Shown: piece by piece, positions 57,139-64,000 of the stretch
How positions within the stretch are numbered: the stretch's first letter is position 1
Layout of the letters: every line of letters begins with the position of its first letter
Assembly: GCF_014596475.1 (NCBI RefSeq)
Contig: NZ_MECJ01000039.1
Coordinates: 229,047-293,046, forward strand
DNA from: Streptomyces sp. CBMA152
GTDB taxonomy: Bacteria; Actinomycetota; Actinomycetes; Streptomycetales; Streptomycetaceae
DNA: 64,000 bases
Direction: 5' to 3'
Translations under genes and position numbers: made by a program
Notes under the pieces: generated by a model
The model's input: only the letters and a program-made list of their open reading frames with translations
The model's database searches: none
What the model was told of the DNA's origin: nothing

Positions 57139-57831
57139 GTGCGCACCCGAACACTCGCCCTCGCCGCCGCCTCCGGCGCCGCCCTGCTCGCCACCGCGGC
57201 CCTCCCGGCGGCGCGCGCCGCCGACGCCCCCACTCGTACCGGGGAAGGCACGGTCAGCGCCGCCGACCTGCTGTCCAAGGTGACGACCTGTTCGCAGATC
57301 TCCCACGGCAAGTACAAGACCGACAACGAGACGGCTGCGACCATTCCGGTGTGCGGCAAGAACGGCGCCGTCTTCTGGAAGGCCGACCTCGACGTCGACT
57401 GCGACGGCCAGACCACCACCGCCTGCAACCACACCACCGACCCGTGGTTCCAGGGCGACACCGCGTTCCACCAGTCCGACGGCAGGGCGCTGAGCGCGGA
57501 GAAACTGCCGTACGTCGTCGTGCCCAGCTCCAGCTCCATCTGGAACTACAGCGCGGCGGGCATCAAGGGCGGCGGTGTGGTCGCCGTCATCTACAAGGAC
57601 AAGGTCGAGTACGCGGTGGTGGGCGACACCGGTCCGTCGAAGATCATCGGCGAGGCGTCGTACGCCACCGCCAAGGCGCTCGGGATGAACCCCAACCCGG
57701 CCACCGGCGGCGCGGCCTCCGGTGTCACGTACATCCTGTTCAAGAACACCCAGGTCAAGCCGATCGAGAGCCACAGTGTGGCGGTGGCCCTGGGGGACCA
57801 GCTGGCCAAGGAGTTCCTGGCGAACAACTAG
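57139..57831 (+). CDS. Secreted chitosanase, glycoside hydrolase family 75
   Basis: 230 aa. Signal peptide (LALAAASGAALLATAALPAA RAA-type) then a GH75 catalytic domain: GAVFWKADLDVDCDGQTTTA, CNHTTDPWFQGDTAFHQSDG, LPYVVVPSSSSIWNYSAAGI, VAVIYKDKVEYAVVGDTGPS, IIGEASYATAKALGMNPNP. The paired Asp residues in the first strand are probably catalytic. Degrades chitosan for nutrition. The operator upstream suggests induction by its oligosaccharides. Confidence 0.93.
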   Translation: MRTRTLALAAASGAALLATAALPAARAADAPTRTGEGTVSAADLLSKVTTCSQISHGKYKTDNETAATIPVCGKNGAVFWKADLDVDCDGQTTTACNHTTDPWFQGDTAFHQSDGRALSAEKLPYVVVPSSSSIWNYSAAGIKGGGVVAVIYKDKVEYAVVGDTGPSKIIGEASYATAKALGMNPNPATGGAASGVTYILFKNTQVKPIESHSVAVALGDQLAKEFLANN

Positions 57832-57903
57832 GCGTGGGTGCGGGGCGTGTGCGGACCGCCGCGTGATGGGCGGTCCGCACACGTGTGGTGCGGGGGTGGC
57901 TCG

Positions 57904-58557
57904 CTAGGCCACCGGGCACGCCTTCCACGAGAAGTGGTAGACGGTGGTGATGCTGGCGTCCGTGGAGTCCATGCTGATGAAGCTGGTGGTGTTGACCGGG
58001 TCGGAGGTGCCGACGCCGGCCCGCAGCTCGGTGTTGATGTTCAGATAGCGCTCCTCGCCGCAGGGCTTGTAGACCAGGGCCGCCACGTCCGTGGTGTCGT
58101 TGGTCTGCCAGTCGTCGTCGAGCGGACCCTTGAACGGGTGCGCTATGTAGGCCGTCTGCGACATGCCCTGGAAGTAGTAGTTCGCTCTCTCCTGCGCGGT
58201 CGCGCCGTTCTCCAGATGGGCGAAGCCGCGGTAGTCGGCCGACGCGATCGCGTAGGTGAAGCCCTGCGGTACGTGGACGTTCAGCGCGAGCTGGCAGTTC
58301 TTGCGGAGGTCGGTGGGCGAGGCGCCCTTGCCGACCTGCGCGAGATAGTTGCTGTAGGTGACGGTGAACGCGGTGTTGTCCGGCGACACGGCGACGGCTG
58401 CGGTGCCCGCCGGACACCCCGAGCCGTTGACGGTCACGAGGTCGATCACGATCTTGTCGGGCGGCGGGGTGCCCCAGCCGGACGGGTGCTGGGAGGTGCT
58501 GAGCGGGGCGGCCAGCATGACGGCGGCCGCGCCGCCGATGGCCAGTGCGTTGAACAT
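57904..58557 (-). CDS. DUF4360 secreted protein
   Basis: 217 aa. Signal (FNALAIGGAAAVMLAAPLST) and a beta-rich mature part: PDKIVIDLVTVNGSGCPAGT, AAVAVSPDNTAFTVTYSNYL, NCQLALNVHVPQGFTYAIAS, ADYRGFAHLENGATAQERAN, YYFQGMSQT. Four Cys probably form disulfides. The DUF4360 family is common in Streptomyces and fungi; function unknown. Confidence 0.85.
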   Translation of the reverse strand: MFNALAIGGAAAVMLAAPLSTSQHPSGWGTPPPDKIVIDLVTVNGSGCPAGTAAVAVSPDNTAFTVTYSNYLAQVGKGASPTDLRKNCQLALNVHVPQGFTYAIASADYRGFAHLENGATAQERANYYFQGMSQTAYIAHPFKGPLDDDWQTNDTTDVAALVYKPCGEERYLNINTELRAGVGTSDPVNTTSFISMDSTDASITTVYHFSWKACPVA

Positions 58558-58702
58558 GACGCTCCCTTCAGGTCATGTCGCCAGCCCGCTTCTCCTGTGG
58601 GGGGTTGGCAGGTCCATGGCACCAGAAGGTCACGTTCCGCGACAGGTACGGACCAGCCACCGTGGGGGTGGTGTGGGTGGCCCGAACGGTTTGTCATTCA
58701 CC

Positions 58703-58722
58703 CGCGCCCCGTAAGGGGCGTG
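58703..58722. terminator. Hairpin between map and the DUF4360 gene
   Basis: CGCGCCCC (58703-58710), GTAA, GGGGCGTG (58715-58722) with one G-U pair. It is part of a short sequence related to the GCGCAGTTCCCCGCGCCCCT repeat found at 61448. Confidence 0.55.
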
Positions 58723-58771
58723 GGGAACGGCGGGACCAGCCACGCACGGTCCGCGGGTAAGGGACTTCCGT

Positions 58772-59539
58772 TCAGACCTGCGTCAGAATCCGCGGACCGG
58801 AGTCCGTGATGGCCACCGTGTGCTCGGCGTGCGCGGCCCGCACGCCCGTGACCGTACGCAGGGTCCAGCCGTCCGGCGCGGGGTAGTAGTCGTCCGTCCC
58901 GTCGGCAATCAGCATCGGCTCGATCGCCAGAACCATCCCGTGCCGCAGCACCATCCCCCGCCCCCGGCGCCCCTCGTTCGGGACCCCCGGGTCCTCGTGC
59001 ATATGGCGCCCGATGCCATGGCCGCCGAACCCGTCCGGAATCCCGTACCCCGCCCCCCGGCACACCTTGCCGATCGCGTGCGCGATGTCGCCGATACGGT
59101 TGCCGACCCGGGCGGCAGCGATCCCCGCCTCCAACGCCTCGTACGCAGTGGAGACCAGCCGTACGTCCTCGGGCCGCGCATTGCCGACCGTGAAGCTGAT
59201 CGCCGAGTCGCCGACCCAGCCGTCCAGGATCGCGCCGAAGTCGACGCTGACCAGGTCGCCGTCGCGCAGCCGGTAGCTGTTCGGGATGCCGTGCACGATC
59301 GCGTCGTTGACGGATATGCACGCGACGGCCGGGAACGGGACCGGCGCGAACTCGGGGTGATAGCCGAGGAACGGCGAGGACGCGCCCGCCGCGCTCAGCA
59401 CCTCATGGGCCGCCGTGTCGAGTTCGAGCAGGCTGACGCCGACGCCGGCCGCGTCCCGTGCCGCCGCAAGTGCCCGGGCGACGACCCGCCCGGCCTCGCG
59501 CATCGCGTCCATCTGGATATCGGTCTTGATCTCTACCAT
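58772..59539 (-). CDS. map: Type I methionine aminopeptidase
   Basis: 255 aa. All five metal ligands are visible: VSVDFGAILDGWVGDSAISF (two Asp), GHGIGRHMHEDPGVPN (His), VLAIEPMLIADGTDD (Glu), AAHAEHTVAIT (Glu). It removes initiator Met. ATG 59539 is the likely start (MVEIKTDIQMDAMREAGRVV). Streptomyces carry several map genes; this one is monocistronic. Confidence 0.95.
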   Translation of the reverse strand: MVEIKTDIQMDAMREAGRVVARALAAARDAAGVGVSLLELDTAAHEVLSAAGASSPFLGYHPEFAPVPFPAVACISVNDAIVHGIPNSYRLRDGDLVSVDFGAILDGWVGDSAISFTVGNARPEDVRLVSTAYEALEAGIAAARVGNRIGDIAHAIGKVCRGAGYGIPDGFGGHGIGRHMHEDPGVPNEGRRGRGMVLRHGMVLAIEPMLIADGTDDYYPAPDGWTLRTVTGVRAAHAEHTVAITDSGPRILTQV

Positions 59540-59646
59540 TCCAATTACTATACCGGTCCGATCGCGTGCGCACGGCAGCGCAGGGATACGCGTACGGAGG
59601 CGGTCGTCCGGTTCGTACGAAATGGTCGTACCGAAGTGAGGGTGCG

Positions 59647-60816
59647 TCAGAGGGCTTCCAGAATCGTGGCGTTGGCGAGTCCGCCCGCCTCGCACATGGT
59701 CTGCAGCGCGTAACGGGACCCGCGCAGCCGCATCGCGTGCACCAGCGTCGTCATCAGACGGGTGCCGCTGGCGCCGAGCGGGTGGCCCAGCGAGATCGCG
59801 CCGCCGTGCACGTTGACCTTGGCGGGATCGGCGCCCGTCTCCTGCTGCCAGGCGAGCACCACGCTCGCGAACGCCTCGTTGACCTCGAACAGGTCGATGT
59901 CACCCAGGGTCAGCCCCGCCTTGCGCAATACCTTCTCCGTGGCCGGGATGACGCCGGTCAGCATCAGGATGGGGTCGGAGCCGGTGACGGCGAAGCTGTG
60001 CAGCCGCGCGAGCGGGCGCAGTCCGAGCCGGGCGGCCGTCTCGCTGGAGGTGATCAGCACGGCGGAGGCGCCGTCGTTGGTGGGGCTGCTGTTGCCCGCC
60101 GTCACCGACCAGTCGATCTGCGGGAACCGCTCGGCGAAGTCCGGGTCCACGAAGGACGGCTTGAGGCCGGCGAGGACCTCCGGGGTCGTCGCGGGGCGGA
60201 TCGACTCGTCGCGGGTGAGCCCGGCGATCGGCATCGTCTCGGCGTGGAAGAGGCCCTCGTCCCAGGCCCGGGCCGCCTTCTGGTGCGACTCGGTGGCGAA
60301 CTGGTCCATCTGCTCGCGCCCGATCGACCACTTCGCGGCGATCAGCTCCGCGCTGATGCCCTGCGGAACCAGGCCCTCCGGGAAGCGGGCGGCGACGCCC
60401 GGCCCGAACGGATCGGCACCGGGCGGCACGTTCGACCACATCGGCACCCGGCTCATCGACTCCACCCCGCACGCCACGACCAGGTCGTACGTGCCCGACA
60501 TGACGCCCTGTGCGGCGAAGTGCACGGCCTGCTGGGAGGAGCCGCACTGGCGGTCCACGGTGGTGGCGGGGACGCTGTCCGGGAACCCGGCGGAGAGCCA
60601 GGCGTAGCGGGTGGTGTTCATCGCCTGCTCGCCGACCTGGTCGACGGTCCCGCCGATCACGTCGTCGACCAGCGCCGGGTCGACGCCGCTGCGCTCGACG
60701 AGGGCGCGCAGGGTGTGGGCGAGCAGTTCGACAGGGTGCGTCTGGGCCAGCGCCCCGTTCGGCTTCCCCTTTCCTATCGGGGTACGGACGGCTTCCACGA
60801 TCACGGCGTCACGCAT
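59647..60816 (-). CDS. Acetyl-CoA C-acyltransferase (thiolase)
   Basis: 389 aa. Nucleophile Cys in TTVDRQCGSSQQAVHFAAQG, NEAFASVVLAWQQE, HGGAISLGHPLGASGTRLMT and the C-terminal CEAGGLANATILEAL complete the thiolase II/FadA set. A degradative steroid or fatty-acid thiolase is likely, and the name acetyl-CoA acetyltransferase is also used. Divergent from the HxlR-type gene at 60937, which probably regulates it. Confidence 0.93.
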   Translation of the reverse strand: MRDAVIVEAVRTPIGKGKPNGALAQTHPVELLAHTLRALVERSGVDPALVDDVIGGTVDQVGEQAMNTTRYAWLSAGFPDSVPATTVDRQCGSSQQAVHFAAQGVMSGTYDLVVACGVESMSRVPMWSNVPPGADPFGPGVAARFPEGLVPQGISAELIAAKWSIGREQMDQFATESHQKAARAWDEGLFHAETMPIAGLTRDESIRPATTPEVLAGLKPSFVDPDFAERFPQIDWSVTAGNSSPTNDGASAVLITSSETAARLGLRPLARLHSFAVTGSDPILMLTGVIPATEKVLRKAGLTLGDIDLFEVNEAFASVVLAWQQETGADPAKVNVHGGAISLGHPLGASGTRLMTTLVHAMRLRGSRYALQTMCEAGGLANATILEAL

Positions 60817-60860
60817 GGCGTGCTCCTCGGCTCGTTCCGGTCGCGCTACTCGCGAGTAGG

Positions 60861-60905
60861 TTGGAAAACTGGATTCACTGTAGCTCTATGGGTTGGAAAA
60901 TCCAA
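60861..60905. promoter_or_regulatory. Operator-like repeats between thiolase and HxlR-type gene
   Basis: TTGGA-AAA-TCCAA (60893-60905) is a palindrome; a second GGTTGGAAAACTGGA copy starts at 60859. The region is AT-rich for this DNA and holds both divergent promoters. The repeats are good candidates for the HxlR protein. Confidence 0.6.
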
Positions 60906-60936
60906 TGCACTTCCGTATCTGGCTTACGGTGGAGGC

Positions 60937-61404
60937 ATGACGACGTCGCAGAAGAACTCCCGGCCCTGCTCGATCGCCGACGCGCTCGGTGTCGTGGGGG
61001 AGAAGTACGCGCTGCTCGTGCTCCGCGAGGTCTTCTTCGGCGTCCACCGCTTCGACGCGATCGCGCGGAACGTGGGCGCCCCGCGCGACATCCTCACCGC
61101 GCGGCTGCGGCGGCTCGTGGACGCGGGGGTCCTGGAGAAGGTGCTGTACCACGACCGGCCCGCCCGGTACGAGTACCGCGCCACCGCGGCGGGGCAGGAG
61201 CTTCGGCCGGTGCTGCTGATGCTGATGCGGTGGGGGGATCGGCATCTGGCGGATGTGCCGCCTGTTGTGTGGGAGCACTCGTGTGGGGCCGATCTTGATC
61301 CTGAGATCGTGTGTCGGGAGTGTGGTGCGGAGGTTCATCGGCGGGATCTGACGTTGCGGGTTCAGGTGCCGGGGTGGTCGGCGGAGGGTGCGGACACTGC
61401 GTGA
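60937..61404 (+). CDS. HxlR-family winged-helix regulator
   Basis: 155 aa. ATG 60937 with GGAGG. HxlR core: CSIADALGVVGEKYALLVLR, EVFFGVHRFDAIARNVGAPR, DILTARLRRLVDAGVLEKVL, YHDRPARYEYRATAAGQELR. The C-terminus has CGADLDPEIVCRECGAEVHR, four Cys and a His in zinc-ribbon spacing, which is unusual for HxlR and may bind zinc. Probable repressor of the divergent thiolase. Confidence 0.9.
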   Translation: MTTSQKNSRPCSIADALGVVGEKYALLVLREVFFGVHRFDAIARNVGAPRDILTARLRRLVDAGVLEKVLYHDRPARYEYRATAAGQELRPVLLMLMRWGDRHLADVPPVVWEHSCGADLDPEIVCRECGAEVHRRDLTLRVQVPGWSAEGADTA

Positions 61405-61447
61405 TGCCTGGGGGTGTGGTCGTTTGGCTGCGGGCCGGTGGGGGCTG

Positions 61448-61538
61448 GTCGCGCAGTTCCCCGCGCCCCTTTGTCGGCTGCGGTGCGGCCGTCGTCTGCA
61501 GACCGTGCGTGGCTTGTCGCGCAGTTCCCCGCGCCCCT
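61448..61538. repeat. Two copies of a Streptomyces intergenic repeat
   Basis: GTCGCGCAGTTCCCCGCGCC at 61448 and again at 61516, each followed by CCT. This short element is widespread between Streptomyces genes and can fold with nearby GGGGC. It marks the gap 61405-61602, where no gene is present. Confidence 0.75.
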
Positions 61539-61602
61539 ATGGGGCACTGAAGCACGCTGGACGCCGGGCGGGATTCATGGGGTAGGGCCTAGACTCACTC
61601 CC

Positions 61603-61854
61603 ATGGTCCGTACCCCACTCACCCCCGAAGAGCGTGAACGCGGCGAGCGGCTTGGGCGGTTGTTGCGGGGCGCTCGGGACGGGCGCAGCATGACCGAGGT
61701 CGCCGCGGCCGCCGGGCTCTCCGCCGAGACGCTGCGCAAGATCGAGACGGGTCGCGCCCCGACCCCGGCGTTCTTCACCGTGGCCGCCCTCGCCGGTGTG
61801 CTCGGGCTCTCGCTCGACGAGGTCGCCGGGCACTGCAGCCTCCTCCCGGCCTAA
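61603..61854 (+). CDS. XRE-type helix-turn-helix protein, 83 aa
   Basis: Small regulator consisting of a Cro/C1 HTH: ERLGRLLRGARDGRSMTEVA, AAAGLSAETLRKIETGRAPT, PAFFTVAALAGVLGLSLDEV. TAGACT about 13 bases before ATG 61603 suggests a -10 and a leaderless or very short-leader mRNA. Target unknown. Confidence 0.88.
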   Translation: MVRTPLTPEERERGERLGRLLRGARDGRSMTEVAAAAGLSAETLRKIETGRAPTPAFFTVAALAGVLGLSLDEVAGHCSLLPA

Positions 61855-61895
61855 CAGATCCTGCGGGCGCCGTCGCCCGGCGCCACCGTGGAAGC

Positions 61896-63113
61896 GTGTT
61901 CACGCCGCCGCGTATCCGCCGCCTCGCCGCCTTCGTCCTGACCGGTGCCCTCGCGCTCGCCGCCTGCGCTCCCGCCAACCGGCTCTCCGCCGCGGCGGGC
62001 GACGAGGACGCGGTGACCGCCTTCCACCACCCCGGGGTCGTCGTCGGGCGGAGCCAGCTCGACACCGTACGGACGAGGGTGCGGGCGGGGCAGGAGCCAT
62101 GGCGGACCGCGTACGAGAAGATGCGGACCAGCAAGTACGGCTCGCTCGACTACACCGCCCACCCCGCCGACGTCGTCCCGTGTCCGCCCAACGCCGGGCC
62201 GCCGTCCTGTCTCGCCGAGCGCGAGGACGCCATCGCCGCGTACACCCAGGCGCTGCTGTGGACCGTCAACGGCAACGAGGCGCACGTCCGTAAGGCCGTC
62301 GAGATCATGGACGGCTGGTCGAAGGTGATGAAGGGGCACACCGAGGGCAACGCGGGCCTCCAGACGGCCTGGGCGGGCTCGTCCTGGGCGCGGGCCGCCG
62401 ACATCGTGCACGCGGGGTATCCGAAGTGGCCGGGCGCGGACGTGCAGCGGTTCAAGTGGATGGTGCGCAAGGCGTACCTGCCCGCCGTCACCGCCAAAGT
62501 CCCTGACTACAACGGGAATTGGGAGCTGGCGATGACCGACGCGGCCATCGGGATCGCGGTCTTCCTGGAGGACCGCGAGCTCTTCGCCGAGTCGCTGGCC
62601 CGCTATCGCGCCCGGGTCCCCGCGTACTTCTACCTGAGCTCGGACGGCAAGCTCCCGAAGGCGCCCCCGGGCGGCACCATGAACACCCCGGACAAGCTCG
62701 CCGCGTACTGGTTCGGGCAGCGCACCTACGCCGACGGGCTCGGCCAGGAGACCTGTCGCAACCTGATGCACATCGGGTACTCGCTGGCCGCCTCCGCGCA
62801 CATCGCCGAGACCGCCTGGCAGCAGGGCGTCGACCTGTACGGGCCCATGGCGCAGCGGCTGCGGGCCGCCCTGGAGTTCCATGCCCGCTACCAGTTGGGC
62901 GAGGCCGCGCCGCCCTGGCTGTGCGGCGGCAAGGTGGAGCGCACCATGGGGCCCGATGTGGAGGTCGCGCTCAACCATCTGCGCAACCGGATGAAGCTGA
63001 AGCTGCCCGAGACCGAGAAACTGGCCGAACGGCAGCGCCCGGCGGGCACGGACGACCTGTTCGTGGCCTGGGAGACGCTGACGCACGCGGAGAACCCGGG
63101 CGCCAAGGTCTGA
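61896..63113 (+). CDS. Alginate-lyase-family secreted lipoprotein
   Basis: 405 aa. GTG 61896; lipoprotein signal with LALAAC (Cys24). An all-helical (alpha/alpha toroid) PF05426-type domain: HPGVVVGRSQLDTVRTRVRA, GNEAHVRKAVEIMDGWSKVM, TAWAGSSWARAADIVHAGYP, NWELAMTDAAIGIAVFLEDR, LSSDGKLPKAPPGGTMNTPD, ETCRNLMHIGYSLAASAHIA. The NW, H and Y/R positions fit the lyase active site. Substrate is an uronate polysaccharide by family, unproven. Confidence 0.85.
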   Translation: MFTPPRIRRLAAFVLTGALALAACAPANRLSAAAGDEDAVTAFHHPGVVVGRSQLDTVRTRVRAGQEPWRTAYEKMRTSKYGSLDYTAHPADVVPCPPNAGPPSCLAEREDAIAAYTQALLWTVNGNEAHVRKAVEIMDGWSKVMKGHTEGNAGLQTAWAGSSWARAADIVHAGYPKWPGADVQRFKWMVRKAYLPAVTAKVPDYNGNWELAMTDAAIGIAVFLEDRELFAESLARYRARVPAYFYLSSDGKLPKAPPGGTMNTPDKLAAYWFGQRTYADGLGQETCRNLMHIGYSLAASAHIAETAWQQGVDLYGPMAQRLRAALEFHARYQLGEAAPPWLCGGKVERTMGPDVEVALNHLRNRMKLKLPETEKLAERQRPAGTDDLFVAWETLTHAENPGAKV

Positions 63114-63299
63114 CCGCCGCTCGGGGGAGCGTGACGTACTTCTCAGGGGGCGCACGACATCTGCGTTCACCACGCCGTTCGACGGACGGCCATGCGCCGG
63201 TATCGCGAGGAAGACCTCTGCGTAACACGTGCGCAATACGGCGGGTATCGAATGCCCACGGACCGTGGGGGTTCAGTCGGCGGTTGGGGGCAATGCGCT
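63114..63299. other. Intergenic region
   Basis: 186 bases before the last gene. CGCAATACGGCGGGTATCGAAT near 63231 is locally AT-richer and may include a promoter. Nothing else is visible. Confidence 0.3.
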
Positions 63300-64000
63300 A
63301 TGACGGTGAATCAACTCCCTGTGGACATAGGGGTGTTCGTGCGATACCTGAGCAGACTGACGGGTCTGCTCGACTGCTCCGGCGGGTGGTACGGGGTCTT
63401 CCGGCAGCGCGATCCCGGCGGCATGGCGGCCTGTCTCGACGGCCGCGAGATCCCGCCGTGGGACGTGGTCGAGTCGCTGCTCCAGGATCTCGCTCCGGCG
63501 CACGGGGCGCAGGCGGTGGAGCACGAGATCGTACGGGCGCGGGCGCTGCACTCCGCGGCTGCCGTCGCGTGTGACAGCAGGCCCGGCGGCCGGGAGGCCC
63601 TGCGCGACCGGCTCGCCCAGATGCTGCGCGAACAGGCGTACGCGGCCGACCGCCTCCCGGGCGCGGCCCCCGACGAGCTGCCCTGGATCCACGACGACCT
63701 CACCCGGGCGACCGCGCGCTGTGCCGAACTGCGGTCCCGTATCGCGGCGTTGGGGCCCGAGGCGCCCCGGGGCTGGTTCGGTGAACGGGCGGTGGCGCGG
63801 CCCAGGGGCGGCGGGATGGATGCCGGTTCCGAAGCCGCGGCCGCGGGCATCGCGCGGGTTCCGTCACCGCGGGTGCCGGTGCCCCGGCCCGCCAGGCGGC
63901 GCATCGGGCGCGGTGCCCGGTTCGCGGGGCTCGACGGGGGTGGCGCCTCGACGGAGGAGGGGCCGTTACTTCCGCCCGTCGCGGGCGCCGCGCCCACCGG
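63300..64000 (+). CDS. UL36-like Streptomyces protein, 3' partial
   Basis: ATG 63300 opens a frame that runs off the right edge without a stop: MTVNQLPVDIGVFVRYLSRL, TGLLDCSGGWYGVFRQRDPG, GMAACLDGREIPPWDVVESL, LQDLAPAHGAQAVEHEIVRA. The N-terminal 40-140 residues match the conserved helical region of actinomycete proteins annotated as large tegument UL36-like or BldA-region regulators; a Pro/Arg/Gly-rich linker follows (from about residue 170). The codon bias is strong, so it is a real gene. Function unknown. Confidence 0.75.
   Translation, partial: MTVNQLPVDIGVFVRYLSRLTGLLDCSGGWYGVFRQRDPGGMAACLDGREIPPWDVVESLLQDLAPAHGAQAVEHEIVRARALHSAAAVACDSRPGGREALRDRLAQMLREQAYAADRLPGAAPDELPWIHDDLTRATARCAELRSRIAALGPEAPRGWFGERAVARPRGGGMDAGSEAAAAGIARVPSPRVPVPRPARRRIGRGARFAGLDGGGASTEEGPLLPPVAGAAPT

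Noticed and set aside
1..64000. CRISPR arrays, rRNA or tRNA genes
   Set aside because: No regularly spaced repeats, no rRNA segments and no cloverleaf with a recognisable T-loop were noticed; a tRNAscan-type search would be decisive for tRNAs.

Overview
The window is high-GC actinobacterial DNA and is best read as Streptomyces chromosome. Codon third positions are almost all G or C, GTG/TTG starts and ATGA/GTGA overlaps are common, and several families are typical of the genus (DUF317 protein, GH75 chitosanase, gluABCD, a fused pcaL, UL36-like regulator, the intergenic GTCGCGCAGTTCCCCGCGCC repeat). I saw no rRNA, tRNA or CRISPR array.

Layout. 1-5113 is a metal-transport block: a partial Nramp-like transporter, two VOC/glyoxalase proteins, two small proteins, a receiver-less winged-helix regulator, an ArsR regulator, and an mgtC-like gene behind a long structured leader that carries a proline-rich mini-ORF. 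5114-6650 is a graveyard with TerD and PepSY remnants. 6651-23964 is a copper-themed region: two Met/His-rich membrane proteins, a YcnI copper protein, a small membrane protein with a P-type copper ATPase and a PCuAC-like protein, a Cys-rich DUF326-like protein, a SigC-like ECF sigma factor, a GlxA regulator, a BtuF/BtuCD-type ABC importer, an MFS exporter, and a biosynthetic set (asparagine-synthetase-like enzyme, cytochrome P450, DIT1/PvcA isocyanide synthase). Four transcription units here share the motif GGAACT-N16-CGACT at equal spacing. I read the region as a copper-binding isonitrile (chalkophore or isonitrile antibiotic) locus with its own regulon.

23985-28731 is a cobalt/B12 block broken by two IS1380-type end fragments. 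It holds a NiCoT transporter behind a minus-strand cobalamin riboswitch, a divergent ArsR-type sensor, a second cobalamin riboswitch before a 2Fe-2S ferredoxin-like gene, and remains of an ECF transporter. 28823-38855 is accessory DNA: an excisionase-like protein, a DUF5655 nuclease-like protein, a phosphotransferase, a truncated aldo/keto reductase, then a minus-strand plasmid/ICE-like operon (DUF317, DnaB-N protein, cytosine methyltransferase, PAPS-reductase-like protein, small proteins, and the C-terminus of a conjugation coupling protein). At least three genes in that operon seem to start at ATC or ATT behind good Shine-Dalgarno sites.

From 38868 to the end the DNA looks like conserved core: pcaL, an MBL hydrolase, xthA, the glutamate ABC transporter, an L,D-transpeptidase, FemX and MurJ, a two-component system with a lipoprotein, a P450, gamma-glutamyltransferase, chitosanase, methionine aminopeptidase, a thiolase with a divergent HxlR regulator, an alginate-lyase-like lipoprotein, and a gene that runs off the right end.
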